Of a stretch of 64,000 bases of DNA, positions 56,189 to 64,000 are shown piece by piece. A program made the position numbers and the translations under genes. Position 1 is the first letter of the stretch, and the number at the start of each line of letters is the position of its first letter. The DNA is from Methanomicrobia archaeon (GTDB lineage Archaea; Halobacteriota; Bog-38; Methanoflorentales; Methanoflorentaceae), in NCBI GenBank assembly GCA_015661395.1, contig JACWML010000002.1, forward strand, positions 73,630-137,629, in the 5' to 3' direction. The notes beneath the pieces are model-generated. The model was not told the origin of the DNA. It made no database searches and saw only the letters and a list, made by a program, of their open reading frames with translations.

Positions 56189-56992
56189 CTATTCGACAAA
56201 CGGCTTCATCTTTACGGCGTCTTGTTCGAGCAGTGGTGATTCGCAGATTATGGTGGCGTCACAAGCGTTTTCTTTAAGCGCGCTGACAAGTAGCCTAAAC
56301 TGGACGAGGTCGACGGGCAGATGCCTGCGCTCGTTTCCCTTCGAAAACTCAATCCCGGAGAAGTGGCTGTGCAGGTGACTGTGGTCACTAAACAGAGCCC
56401 GAAGGGGGCGCGCGTAGTCCTCAACGGTGTGCAAGCACCCATTGCACCGTGCGTGCAAATGTGCGAAATCAATAACGGGGCGTATGTCTGGCAGCTCCTG
56501 ATGCAGTCTCTGCAACTCGTCAACCGTTCCGAACTGACTTTGCCGACCTAGTAGTTCGACACCGAGCTGCGTCCGCTCAATGCCGCGGTCCCGCATATAA
56601 TCCAGCAAACCCGCGCACGCGTCTGTGACTAACTCGTACGTCTCGTCTTTGGTATACTTCTTGGTATAATATGCTGAATGAAAAACGACGATCCGTGCTC
56701 CAAGCGCGTGACCCCTGTCAAGGGACAGCCTTATGCGATTCTTGCTGTCTTCGATGATCTGCGGATCTTCTGAAGCAAGGTTTATCATGTACGGAGCGTG
56801 GACAGAGAGATCGATCTTAGCCTCGCGCGCTACGTGGCCCACCTGTACCGCTGTTTCCTCTTTCATTGAAACCTGCCTGACAAACTGAACTTCAAGCGCA
56901 TCAAGTCCAATACGAGCTAAATACTCGACGCCCTCTGCCGTACTCTTGCCTTTGAGCGCTAACGGCACGCCTGCGATTCCGATCTTGATCAT
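56189..56992 (-). CDS. Endonuclease IV / Nfo-like TIM barrel protein
   Basis: A 267-residue AP endonuclease 2 fold. Metal ligands of endonuclease IV are readable: His in DLSVHAPYMINLAS, His in VVFHSAYYT, Glu in GVELLGR, Asp-His in PVIDFAHLHARC, the HSHLHSHFSGIEFS block, and the last Glu in IICESPLLEQDA. It probably cuts DNA at abasic sites. ATG 56992 is chosen because the preceding 28 codons do not match the family. The diverging small gene at 57122 shares the upstream region. Confidence 0.88.
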   Translation of the reverse strand: MIKIGIAGVPLALKGKSTAEGVEYLARIGLDALEVQFVRQVSMKEETAVQVGHVAREAKIDLSVHAPYMINLASEDPQIIEDSKNRIRLSLDRGHALGARIVVFHSAYYTKKYTKDETYELVTDACAGLLDYMRDRGIERTQLGVELLGRQSQFGTVDELQRLHQELPDIRPVIDFAHLHARCNGCLHTVEDYARPLRALFSDHSHLHSHFSGIEFSKGNERRHLPVDLVQFRLLVSALKENACDATIICESPLLEQDAVKMKPFVE

Positions 56993-57121
56993 CGACGTAT
57001 ACACGCGGTGATCGTCTATAACGCTGACGATATCTCCAAGCACCAGTGCTTTGAGGGCTGCCGAACTACTCTCCAAACGAAAGTTAGAAGTTTGAAGAGC
57101 CCAAGTGTGTTGCTAGATACC

Positions 57122-57310
57122 ATGGACGAAATTGACACGGCGGTAGAGAAACCCTTGCAGTTTAAAAAAATAAACGAGGTTTCAATGAGCTTTGGGACGA
57201 TAATAATCAGCGTGCGAAGCACTGACGAGTCTCTCGATAAAGTGCGAGACACCACGTTCGAAATCTTGGGAAAGGTGCAAGGAAAAAGCCCAGTAGAACA
57301 CAATTACTAG
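57122..57310 (+). CDS. Small hypothetical protein (62 aa)
   Basis: Unrecognised 62-residue protein of a beta-alpha-beta kind: FKKINEVSMSFGTIIISVRST, then the helix DESLDKVRDTTFEILGKV. The open frame extends upstream to 57008 across the endonuclease IV start region, but ATG 57122 is the first Met that gives a compact domain. The ribosome binding site is weak. The next gene, 73 bases downstream, is unrelated. Confidence 0.5.
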   Translation: MDEIDTAVEKPLQFKKINEVSMSFGTIIISVRSTDESLDKVRDTTFEILGKVQGKSPVEHNY

Positions 57311-57383
57311 ACGGACGCAACACCCGTGTTTGTGGCCGCGGACGCTTATTTTGCAGCGAACCTAGTCAAGGGGCTTCACGCCG

Positions 57384-57713
57384 ATGGAACCGAGAACGAA
57401 AGCGGAGCTTGAAAAAACGCTGCTCGGAGTTAATGAGTTGTATGCGTCGCTCGATGGCACCTTAGACCGATCGCTGACTGAACCCTATATCGATGCCAAT
57501 CAGTACGTGAAACAATACAACCACTATCGCAACGAGTTGTTTTCGCTGCTTCCAAATGAAGACGTTGCGGACATTCTGACTGAGATGTCTTTTTATGTAT
57601 ATACCGGCGATGACAGGACGGACGTCACAAACGTGAAACAGCTACTAGTTGAAGTATACCTCAAAACCTCGCAGCTGATGGCGTATCTTCAAAATCAGCT
57701 CGAACTCGGTTGA
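57384..57713 (+). CDS. Hypothetical protein (109 aa)
   Basis: Unrecognised mostly helical protein starting at ATG 57384. A Tyr-rich central part (PYIDANQYVKQYNHYRNEL) is followed by VADILTEMSFYVYTGDD and a C-terminal helix LLVEVYLKTSQLMAYLQNQL. It has no cysteine or metal motif. A tRNA-Ser-like sequence on the other strand starts 43 bases after its stop. Confidence 0.6.
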   Translation: MEPRTKAELEKTLLGVNELYASLDGTLDRSLTEPYIDANQYVKQYNHYRNELFSLLPNEDVADILTEMSFYVYTGDDRTDVTNVKQLLVEVYLKTSQLMAYLQNQLELG

Positions 57714-57755
57714 TGCCCCACGGGCTAGCAGCGAACGGCCTTTCCGTGATATCGA

Positions 57756-57882
57756 CGCCGGGGTTGGGATTTGAACCCAAGCGATGCGTCCTCTACAAAA
57801 GCCCAGCAGGCTTCTTTATGCAAGGCATCAACAGGTCTCGAGCCTGCCGCGTTGGGACTCGTAACCGATTGTCTAAACGGGC
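57756..57882 (-). tRNA. tRNA-Ser(CGA)-like sequence, intron-bearing or degenerate
   Basis: The 3' half is convincing: T arm TTGGG-TTCAAAT-CCCAA, acceptor strand CCCCGGC and discriminator G (57756), and an anticodon arm GCAGG-CTCGAGA-CCTGT with anticodon CGA (57838-57840), both as in archaeal tRNA-Ser. The variable arm stem GATGC/GCATC (57825-57829 with 57783-57787) encloses 37 bases with an inner hairpin, which could be an intron. The 5' half is poor: GCCCGTT does not pair with CCCCGGC and about seven extra bases separate the D and anticodon arms. A pseudo-tRNA, a split or multi-intron tRNA, or an integration scar remain open. Confidence 0.4.
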
Positions 57883-57890
57883 GGGAAAAC

Positions 57891-58052
57891 GTGGTCAACA
57901 TTCCCGCTGGGGCAAACTATGAGCAACTGTTGCTTGAGCTCAAGCTGAATCCTGAAGAAGTCTTGATTTTTGTAGACAATGAGCCCGTGCCGTTCGATGC
58001 GCCGGTGCGACCCGGAACCGTCCGCGTGCTAAAAGTAGTGTCTGGTGGTTGA
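57891..58052 (+). CDS. ThiS/MoaD-like beta-grasp sulfur carrier
   Basis: A 53-residue beta-grasp protein ending in VVSGG, the diglycine end that is thiocarboxylated in ThiS, MoaD and SAMP proteins. Other family marks are VNIPAGANYEQLLLELKLNPEEVLIFVDNEPV and VRPGTVRVLKVVSGG. GTG 57891 is used because it clears the tRNA-like sequence, but the first strand of the fold would then be missing; TTG 57852 in the same frame restores it. Likely role: sulfur carrier for thiolation or a SAMP-like modifier. Confidence 0.7.
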   Translation: MVNIPAGANYEQLLLELKLNPEEVLIFVDNEPVPFDAPVRPGTVRVLKVVSGG

Positions 58053-58173
58053 TCGGTGCAGTTACCGCTCTCACGCCAGTTTCTATTTGTCCCTAGGGGC
58101 TGGGCGGATGCTATCGCGGAGTGCCACGGGAGACGGGCTCGCACACGAAGAGGCTACGTCCTGCAGTTGTGTC

Positions 58174-59088
58174 TCACACGATCTCTGAGCGGGGGATCTG
58201 ATCAAGCTTGACAGATTCATCACATTGTGAGAAAAACGGTAGAGCGGCAATCGCGCCGATAATGCCGCGCCCTTGCAAACGAACTTCCACGCCGACCGCA
58301 TCGGCTGCTTCCATAGCCGCTGAGAGCGATACCTCACCCGAGCGAGCGGCGTCGCCGTAACTTGAGAGGCTTTTCGCGCCAAATGAGTTCAAAACAGCCA
58401 TGCCTGTTTGATCTGAAAGCGTGTAATCCTCTAAAAGTTCTTGAAACTTTCTGATGGGCTTGTTGGCGTTCAAGCTAGCAAACTCCACGACTGTGGCCAC
58501 GCAATTTTTCGTCTTCGCCTTTACAGGGTAGAGCTGCACGATGGCGTGGGACACATATCGAAGTGTCTTATTGTCGACCATTGCGGCTATATTGTTTACA
58601 AGCGACCACGTCGCACCTTCTTCTTTAGTGTCAGTATCGTCTACCCCAACGATGACGCGCGACCGTTTCGGCAATGTGAGCGTCCCACGACTCATTTTAC
58701 TACCTCCTGCGGGCGTCAAATCATAGTCGATGACGTCGCGGGCTAGCGCCCGGCACATCGTAGCGCCCACGCCACCCCCTCCAAGACCCGCGTACGTCAC
58801 CTTCACGGCATCGTCGGACAGTTCGACCGATTCAATTCCCCCTGCGGAGACGGAAGGCCTGAGTTTTAGATTGGATGTACCCACCCTCAATAGATAACGC
58901 GTCGTGCTTCCTACGGTACGGCTTGAGATGATCAGCGGACTCGTTTGGGTATAGTGGTAGCGCGCCCACGCGGCGCCTCCGTAGCAGTTGGTTACTTCCA
59001 GCAGCTCGACACAGTCTGTTCCTGCGATCGCGAGTATGTCTTGATAGGGCACTATCCAGGGCAGCTGACTAAAATCTGGGGCAGCCAT
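58174..59088 (-). CDS. Methanogenesis marker protein 11 (TiaS-related)
   Basis: A 304-residue protein. The stretch VIVGVDDTDTKEEGATWSLVNNIA matches the TiaS/DUF1743 nucleotide-binding domain and identifies methanogenesis marker 11, found only in organisms with methyl-coenzyme M reductase. Function unproven; the N-terminal part holds GGGGVGATMCRALARDVIDYDLTPAGGS. ATG 59088 is chosen because GAGG precedes it; the frame opens at 59118 inside the upstream gene. It is the last gene of the ycaO-tfuA-protease-mmp11 cluster. Confidence 0.88.
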   Translation of the reverse strand: MAAPDFSQLPWIVPYQDILAIAGTDCVELLEVTNCYGGAAWARYHYTQTSPLIISSRTVGSTTRYLLRVGTSNLKLRPSVSAGGIESVELSDDAVKVTYAGLGGGGVGATMCRALARDVIDYDLTPAGGSKMSRGTLTLPKRSRVIVGVDDTDTKEEGATWSLVNNIAAMVDNKTLRYVSHAIVQLYPVKAKTKNCVATVVEFASLNANKPIRKFQELLEDYTLSDQTGMAVLNSFGAKSLSSYGDAARSGEVSLSAAMEAADAVGVEVRLQGRGIIGAIAALPFFSQCDESVKLDQIPRSEIV

Positions 59089-59098
59089 CAAGAGGACC

Positions 59099-59611
59099 TC
59101 AATCCTTCTTTGCGCCAAAACGATTTAAAGCTGTTCTTAACGCTTCCGCAACAATAATGCTGGCTCCGCGTGCGGCCGGGCTCAGGCCTTCTCCAAATTC
59201 TCGGTCTGCAGGCTGAATCCCGATTACAAAAATGCTAGCGCTAGTTTCTGACTGAAGGTATTCCCCCAGCACAGCGAGCGAAGGCCGATGTGTTGTAACT
59301 TCGATACTCTCAACTTCGCTCAGCTCAAAGACGCGAGCTTCGCCGGGAGCACCGCCGAAATCGGCTGCGTCTATGAGTATCACGCAAGCTGGTTTGAAGC
59401 GCTTGACGTGACCTGTGAAGTTCTCTGGGACTTCGTGACATTTCACCAGAGAGATCGAAGGGTGATCAATGAGCGCGCTTAACCTGTCTATAACAGTAAG
59501 TCCGACGGCATCATCGCGTCGAAGTTCGTTTCCAATGCCCAATAAAGCGATCTTCGTGCCGGCGCACCTCTGCAGCCGGTGGCTAACGTCAGACTCGAAT
59601 CGATCTATCAC
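59099..59611 (-). CDS. Hydrogenase maturation protease-like protein (HycI family)
   Basis: A 170-residue M52-type peptidase. It carries IALLGIGNELRRDDAVGL, the family start with the first metal Asp, VILIDAADFGG with the second Asp, and THRPSLAVLGEYL with the His. Its likely role is C-terminal processing of a NiFe hydrogenase or F420-reducing hydrogenase large subunit, but it sits between tfuA and mmp11, so a role in the methanogenesis enzyme assembly is possible. The GTG 59611 start is 9 bases after the tfuA stop. Confidence 0.83.
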   Translation of the reverse strand: MIDRFESDVSHRLQRCAGTKIALLGIGNELRRDDAVGLTVIDRLSALIDHPSISLVKCHEVPENFTGHVKRFKPACVILIDAADFGGAPGEARVFELSEVESIEVTTHRPSLAVLGEYLQSETSASIFVIGIQPADREFGEGLSPAARGASIIVAEALRTALNRFGAKKD

Positions 59612-59619
59612 GGTCGCAC

Positions 59620-60288
59620 CTAACGCAGCTGATCATCAGGTTTAATGACTGCTTGGACCACGAGCTTCGCATCTCGTTTTTTCAGGTCATAGTCGTGGTC
59701 CGCGAGGAACGTCTCGATCGCGATGCGTCCCTGCTTGGTTACAAGTGTGCGTTGTTCTGCAACGCTCAAAAGCAAAGGAAAGCTTCGTTCCATATAGAAG
59801 ATGCTGCGTGCTAAACCCAAGAGCGCGTCACTCGTGCCGGCATCGACGACGCCAGTCTGAACAAGCAAGTGCAAGGCGAAGCGAATATTTACGAGCGGAT
59901 CTGATACCGGCGCGAAAGTAACTGGGTTGTACGCTACGGCAACTTCATCATCCGCTTCGATACGGCCCTGCCTAAAGCAGGCGTAGATCTTCCCAACTCC
60001 GATCATCCCAAAGCCGTCAAGTTCCGAAGCCCGCAACGCTCCCATGCTGGATCCACCAACGACGGTCACGCCTGACCGTACAGCATCGATGATTTCCCGA
60101 TGCGAAACTGCTGCGCGATCATAAAAAACCCCGTCAATCAAGCCGATGCGCCTTGCCCCCGCTTCAACTGCGCTAGAGACACCTCCTCGCACGACAGGAG
60201 CGCAACAGCGCGGCCGCTTGTCTATAGACGCCACTTCGGACCACGATAAGCTCGGGCCCGTGAATATTATGCAGTCGTGCTCCGCCAT
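59620..60288 (-). CDS. tfuA: TfuA protein, McrA thioamidation partner
   Basis: A 222-residue TfuA. It has CIIFTGPSLSW at the start, IGLIDGVFYDRAAVSHREII and GSSMGALRASELDGFGMIGVG. With YcaO it installs the thioglycine in the alpha subunit of methyl-coenzyme M reductase, TfuA probably supplying sulfur handling. The start overlaps the ycaO end by 22 bases. Confidence 0.93.
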   Translation of the reverse strand: MAEHDCIIFTGPSLSWSEVASIDKRPRCCAPVVRGGVSSAVEAGARRIGLIDGVFYDRAAVSHREIIDAVRSGVTVVGGSSMGALRASELDGFGMIGVGKIYACFRQGRIEADDEVAVAYNPVTFAPVSDPLVNIRFALHLLVQTGVVDAGTSDALLGLARSIFYMERSFPLLLSVAEQRTLVTKQGRIAIETFLADHDYDLKKRDAKLVVQAVIKPDDQLR

Positions 60289-61484
60289 CCTCTTGCGCGC
60301 TTTCCTTTTCGTTCTCGATCCAAAAAGAAGACCTCAAACCCGGGAATGATAACACGAACCGCCGGAACGCCGATGGCGCTCACGGTAATATCAGAGACGA
60401 TAACGCGGTCTGCCACGTCGCTCAGCCGCCCAAGTGTCAGCCTGATGTCTCCGTCAATGGAGTCGGTAGCTGACGTTTCGATTGCGTCAAGCTCAAGAGT
60501 CTCACCTGGTTCTGCCAGCCAGTGCTTGTTGAGCCTTTTCATCCTCTCATACCCGATCGACCGAGCCACAGACTCTCGATCAGTGTCTTCGCGAGCACCG
60601 TGTATCTGTGTAGCTCTCGACTGAGCTACTTCGGTCAGCGCTCTGAGAGCTGCGATTTGCGGATCAGTGTGACTTCCGGCTCCCATGACCAACAGAGCCG
60701 CATCACGCATCTTTTCATCATCAGAGGCAGCAACAATCGAGGGAGTGCCCGTGTCGGTGGGCACCCACCAGAGCTGGACGCGGATCCCTTGTGCTTCGAA
60801 CTTCTTGATGATATCGCCGACCTGACCGGCACCCACATTAAGACCGATGCCTGGATCTCGGTTGATCTCGGCGATGCTCACCGCATCTCTTTCGACGACT
60901 TCCATTAGGCCGTGAAAGATCGCCTCTTCAATGACGTTGCCGGAGGCGAGACCATTGGTGTTGCTGCGGAATAGCTGCCATCTGCCCTGGTGCGGCCTGT
61001 ATGGGTGAAAAACGGCGTTTGCCGGGACGAGTACCTCCTCGTCGTTAAGAAGGTCCCAACTCGGATACCACTCGATTTTGGTGTCTGAGGAAAGATGGCC
61101 TGGTAGTATAAGGTCGGCCGGGTTAAGGGTGCTGTGGTCACCTGAGAGGTTTTCATAGGAGTCGAACAACAGTTGCTGCTTGAAATTCTCGACTTCGGCA
61201 GAAAATCGTTCCACAGCCTCCATGATCACTGAAACGCGCGCCTCCAATTCGGTAACGCCCTTGCCTGCATAGACTGATATCGCGCCGTCTGCCGCTGAGG
61301 GCCTGATCGCAGAAAAAACGGGTAGACCAACGCGATCAAGTCCTGAAATATCGGCTACGCGCGTTATTCCGACCTCAGGTATTACCGACTTTATCCGCTC
61401 AAGGGTTTCTGCGGGCGGCATCACCCTATGAGTGTCGACGCAATAGGTCTTCGGTGCAGAGTGCAGTTCGATCTTGCCTTTCAT
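60267..61484 (-). CDS. ycaO: YcaO-type McrA thioglycine synthase (methanogenesis marker 1)
   Basis: A 405-residue YcaO. The ATP site glutamates are readable in VIMEAVERFSAEVENF and EAIFHGLMEVVERDAVS, and GDIRLTLGRLSDVADRVIVSDIT and AVRVIIPGFEVFF follow. It uses ATP to activate the backbone amide of a glycine in McrA for thioamide formation, a modification restricted to Mcr-bearing archaea. First gene of a four-gene minus-strand cluster. ATG 61484 lies well before a divergent stretch without genes. Confidence 0.94.
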   Translation of the reverse strand: MKGKIELHSAPKTYCVDTHRVMPPAETLERIKSVIPEVGITRVADISGLDRVGLPVFSAIRPSAADGAISVYAGKGVTELEARVSVIMEAVERFSAEVENFKQQLLFDSYENLSGDHSTLNPADLILPGHLSSDTKIEWYPSWDLLNDEEVLVPANAVFHPYRPHQGRWQLFRSNTNGLASGNVIEEAIFHGLMEVVERDAVSIAEINRDPGIGLNVGAGQVGDIIKKFEAQGIRVQLWWVPTDTGTPSIVAASDDEKMRDAALLVMGAGSHTDPQIAALRALTEVAQSRATQIHGAREDTDRESVARSIGYERMKRLNKHWLAEPGETLELDAIETSATDSIDGDIRLTLGRLSDVADRVIVSDITVSAIGVPAVRVIIPGFEVFFLDRERKGKRARGWRSTTA

Positions 61485-61691
61485 AGTGCCTCGAATACGT
61501 GCCGCGATTCGCTATTTGTTTGCCGTGGAGAGTCTGAGAGCGTGAAGCCTCCCCTGTATGACATGCATTACCGCCTAATAAATAGATCGATGGCTAGCAT
61601 TGCCGCGTCCTGCGATAAAATGGGATACATTGACGCACCCGTGTGCTGCCGAGGATCCACACACTGGAGGCTCGAAAACAAGCACGAGACG

Positions 61692-62045
61692 TTAGAGGTT
61701 CTCAGCCTCTTCATCTAGGTTTCCTTTGAAGGTTCCGATGTTTTGCAGTATGTTGTACCAGCGACGAGAGACCGAGTACGTGAAATCCTCAAACACGATG
61801 TAGTTGATCTCCTTAAGACTGGCGCCCTCAGCGATCGTAACAAACGCGTAATCAAAATCAGAAGAATAGATCTTGAAAATGTCTCCCAAAGATCCCGTTA
61901 TTTCGTGTGTCCCCCCCTCATTGTCTTTCGTCACTCGCGCCCAGCTAGGACCGAAACGCGGATGAATCCCTAGCAGTTTCCAGATACTCTTTGGACCTTC
62001 GATGATGAAACTAAGTTCCTCCTTCGAAATAATCGGCGTGTCCAT
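61692..62045 (-). CDS. Hypothetical protein (117 aa)
   Basis: Unrecognised, aromatic-rich 117-residue protein (KSIWKLLGIHPRFGPSWARV, SRRWYNILQNIGTF). A small alpha/beta fold is likely; no metal or catalytic motif is visible. ATG 62045. It is the next gene upstream of ycaO on the same strand, 207 bases away, so a link to Mcr maturation is possible but unproven. The gap between them is without a gene. Confidence 0.58.
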   Translation of the reverse strand: MDTPIISKEELSFIIEGPKSIWKLLGIHPRFGPSWARVTKDNEGGTHEITGSLGDIFKIYSSDFDYAFVTIAEGASLKEINYIVFEDFTYSVSRRWYNILQNIGTFKGNLDEEAENL

Positions 62046-62230
62046 CGCATTCCCTCTCGTTCGGCGTCAGCCGAGACGCTGACTTTGGTTGTAGGTACCT
62101 TACGATTCGACTTTGAAAAACTTTGGGGTGCAATTCGTCAACACCAGAAGAGGCATTTGTTCAGCGCGCCTCGTGCCCCAAGCTAGCCATTGTCGATAGA
62201 TAGAAGTAGCAAGAGGTAGAACTATGTTCG

Positions 62231-62494
62231 ATGCCTTCAGAAGCAGAAAAGGACACTAGCGAACAAAATGAGGACGTTTACGAGCTTGTATTACCACCAG
62301 GCATTCCAAGCAAGGTCATAATAGCGGCGTGCAAGGAGTTCAACACAGACGTTGTTTCAGCCTATGCCGATGTGGAAACTGGACTTGCTGACGTGACGTC
62401 TCGTGACCTTCTCGCTTTCAGAGCGGACAAGGAGACCATAGAAAAGATCCGCAAATTCGTCGTTGAAGAGACAAGAAAGTTTATCAACGAGTAA
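62231..62494 (+). CDS. Small hypothetical protein (87 aa)
   Basis: Unrecognised 87-residue protein with an acidic N-terminus and then a compact domain: VYELVLPPGIPSKVIIAACKEFNTDVVSAYADVETGLADVTSRDLLAFRADKETIEKIRKFVVEE. It may resemble small methanogen-specific proteins, which I cannot name with confidence. ATG 62231 is used, with GAGGTAG at 62213-62219. It converges on the DUF2098 gene. Confidence 0.62.
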   Translation: MPSEAEKDTSEQNEDVYELVLPPGIPSKVIIAACKEFNTDVVSAYADVETGLADVTSRDLLAFRADKETIEKIRKFVVEETRKFINE

Positions 62495-62536
62495 CCGTAA
62501 CGAACGCGAGTCCCTTTTCAGCACTTGAGGTAGGAA

Positions 62537-62839
62537 TCAACCGCCTGGCTCATCAAAGCCTTCCATAGTCGCGTGAAGCAACTCTCTTTTCTGATCAAGG
62601 CGTCTGCGGAACTCTTCGAGTGATTGCGCTTCTTTGTCTGCGGTTTCCATTTCTTTGCTCACGAGCTCTAGGTGCTCAGGATCATAATACAGATTCGTCG
62701 AGTCAATAAGGACCCAGGTTGAATCGCCACCGACGCGGATCTCTTTCACTTTTCCGCGCGTGTGTGTTCCCGCGTACTTGACGTACGCGCCAACACTAAT
62801 GGCCTGATTCTTCATATCGTAAGCAATTGCATCGCTCAT
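62537..62839 (-). CDS. DUF2098-type protein
   Basis: A 100-residue protein whose N-terminal part (ISVGAYVKYAGTHTRGKVKEIRVGGDSTWVLIDSTNLYYDPEHLELV) matches DUF2098, a small SH3-like domain known almost only from methanogens and relatives. The C-terminal 40 residues are a charged helix. Function unknown. ATG 62839. Its presence supports the methanogen-type assignment of the window. Confidence 0.72.
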   Translation of the reverse strand: MSDAIAYDMKNQAISVGAYVKYAGTHTRGKVKEIRVGGDSTWVLIDSTNLYYDPEHLELVSKEMETADKEAQSLEEFRRRLDQKRELLHATMEGFDEPGG

Positions 62840-63466
62840 TCCGTTTTTCCTCTCTACTTCTTAGTTCGTTTTTATCGTATTAATGCTTATGGAGGTGCGT
62901 CAGCGATATTCGCACAAGCTTCGCGGCGAGCTAGCTGCGTCCGGCTAAAGGAAGGCGAATACGCGTATAGGAGAAGCGTCAGCCCGCTTCAATCTCAACG
63001 GCGCACCAAAAAATGGCACTCGACTGTCCCGTCAAGAACCGAAGATTGTCTGACACCTTTTCTAAAATGACAATTCCATTCTGGAGCAGCTTTTTGTGCA
63101 CGTCGCTTTAGTTGAGTGCAGCAGATCGAGAGATGCGCTGTCGATTCAGAAGCTCTTGCTTGCTTCTCTATCAGCCAATCAGCCATGTTACTATCGAGGC
63201 AGGTGTAGGGGCGACTCGCCAAACTGCTTGTCAGCGGAGCGTTCGATCCTGTAGAAGAAGACCTCTCACCGCTTTTTAGCGGGATCCCATTTTTCAAATC
63301 GCTGGGACTAGGGTCTCCGGGATAGGTCGGCATATCGGCCGAAATAGACAGGACAGGTCCACAATTGTGTGAGCATTTAGGAACTTAGTTTGAGAGACTG
63401 CGATGATTTCGGACAAGGCTAGGAGTTCACTCGCGTACGCTCGGGCACTCAAGAAACACAAGAATG
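62840..63466. other. Gene-free stretch before mtrH
   Basis: About 630 bases in which I see no convincing gene. A 112-codon minus-strand frame (63333-62995) is Ser- and Arg-rich and looks like chance. The right end merges with the mtrH terminator. Confidence 0.4.
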
Positions 63467-63498
63467 CAAAAAAAGAGAGAGCTGGCGTTAAACCAGCT
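63467..63498 (-). terminator. Terminator of mtrH
   Basis: On the minus strand the stem AGCTGG (63498-63493) pairs with CCAGCT (63485-63480) across a seven-base loop that contains the stop codon; CTCTCTTTTTTT follows at 63479-63468. A convincing transcript end just after mtrH. Confidence 0.6.
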
Positions 63499-64000
63499 TA
63501 CTCAGCGCTGTGTCTTCCGTCTGCGGTTCGACTCCTAGCTCTGCGGTGCTCTCCTGAACCATGATGTCGATCATCGCCGTAGCGGGGAAGATTATCGTTG
63601 CCAAGTCGACCGGACCATACAAGAGATAGTCGGCGCCGACAATACCACAGATCATGTTTGCGCCGATACTGCACGGTTCCCACACCTCTGGGTGGCCGTT
63701 CTTCCTGTATCTGCGCAACCACGTCCACGCATCTGGGATGTTGTGTGGTCCACCTCCGGTCGGCAACCCAAGCACGCCCTTGAATCCGACCATCGATCGG
63801 ATTGACTGTCCCGCGCCTGCGCCGAGTGAGAGCGAAGCGACATCGAGCAGCGGTCTGGTAATGCCGGCCTCTTCACTGGACGTTAGGAGTCCCTTTTCCT
63901 GCCCCGTGCCGCCGATGGTGAGCATCTCGATTCGGCCTTTAACGCTCACGTCCGTCGGATTGAACGCTAAAACGATGGCTGAGTCGACATCTGTTTCCTT
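63488..64000 (-). CDS. mtrH: Tetrahydromethanopterin S-methyltransferase subunit H (C-terminal part)
   Basis: The frame is open to the window edge, so only the last 170 or so residues are visible of about 310. It shows VLAFNPTDVSVKGRIEML, LLTSSEEAGITRPLLDVA, VLGLPTGGGPHNIPDAW and GADYLLYGPVDLATIIFPATAMID, which identify MtrH. MtrH passes the methyl group between tetrahydromethanopterin and the corrinoid of MtrA in the sodium-pumping Mtr complex of methanogenesis or its reversal. The remaining Mtr genes must lie beyond the edge or elsewhere. Confidence 0.92.
   Translation of the reverse strand, partial: KETDVDSAIVLAFNPTDVSVKGRIEMLTIGGTGQEKGLLTSSEEAGITRPLLDVASLSLGAGAGQSIRSMVGFKGVLGLPTGGGPHNIPDAWTWLRRYRKNGHPEVWEPCSIGANMICGIVGADYLLYGPVDLATIIFPATAMIDIMVQESTAELGVEPQTEDTALSKLV

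Noticed and set aside
62995-63333. 112-codon minus-strand frame before mtrH
   Set aside because: Ser/Arg-rich without pattern and without ribosome binding site.

Overview
The window looks like a chromosomal segment of a methanogen-related euryarchaeon, either a methanogen or an anaerobic alkane/methane oxidiser of the ANME-1/Syntrophoarchaeum kind. Evidence: the C-terminal part of MtrH (methyl-H4MPT:CoM methyltransferase subunit) at the right edge; a YcaO-TfuA pair of the McrA-thioglycine type with methanogenesis marker protein 11; a methanogen-type (class 2) seryl-tRNA synthetase; a Fae-Hps fusion; an HMf-type histone and Alba; the archaeal order ftsZ-secE-nusG-rpl11-rpl1-P0-rpl12; and TATA boxes combined with GGAGGTGATC-type ribosome binding sites. 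The exact lineage is inference. There is no clear provirus, insertion sequence or CRISPR array.

Layout. 1-5 kb: small unknown genes, an Hsp20 protein, a FAS1 protein, a gene-poor stretch (2.4-4.3 kb) holding a candidate structured RNA gene and two very small protein genes, then a bactofilin-like protein. 5-16 kb: an MBL hydrolase, a LOG-like protein, histone, a small zinc-ribbon protein, a catalytically degenerate endonuclease V homologue, a GT4 glycosyltransferase, an aminotransferase, a large TPR protein, indolepyruvate oxidoreductase (iorA frameshifted, iorB), dCMP deaminase, a hydrogenase maturation protease, thioredoxin and initiator tRNA-Met. 17-23 kb: dtdA-ftsZ, secE-nusG and the ribosomal L11/L1/P0/L12 genes. 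23-35 kb: a frameshifted DUF72 gene, purL, a glycosyltransferase, fae-hps, tpiA, an RraA-like protein, a regulator, a cupin fusion, another GT4, a CBS/ParB-like protein and a GalT-like protein.

35-50 kb: serS, rps3ae, apgM, purB, an asparagine-synthetase-like gene overlapping gatC-gatA, a third FPPRECG/IQHEYG-type GT4, inositol-1-phosphate synthase between two small charged proteins, trpB2 and a phosphoribosyltransferase. 50-64 kb: valS, an FAH-family protein overlapping pyrK, a PfkB kinase, Alba, an endonuclease IV-like protein, a ThiS-like protein next to a tRNA-Ser-like sequence, the four-gene minus-strand cluster ycaO-tfuA-maturation protease-mmp11, small unknown proteins, DUF2098 and mtrH.

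The genes cover translation, C1/ribose-phosphate and gluconeogenic sugar metabolism (Fae-Hps, TPI, ApgM), purine and pyrimidine synthesis, surface-glycan assembly and maturation of the Mcr/hydrogenase machinery. The most unusual items are the candidate RNA gene on the minus strand at about 2766-2950, the EndoV pseudoenzyme, the sequon-rich tail on SecE, the asparagine-synthetase-like protein lacking its glutaminase cysteine, and the tRNA-Ser-like sequence whose 5' half does not fit.
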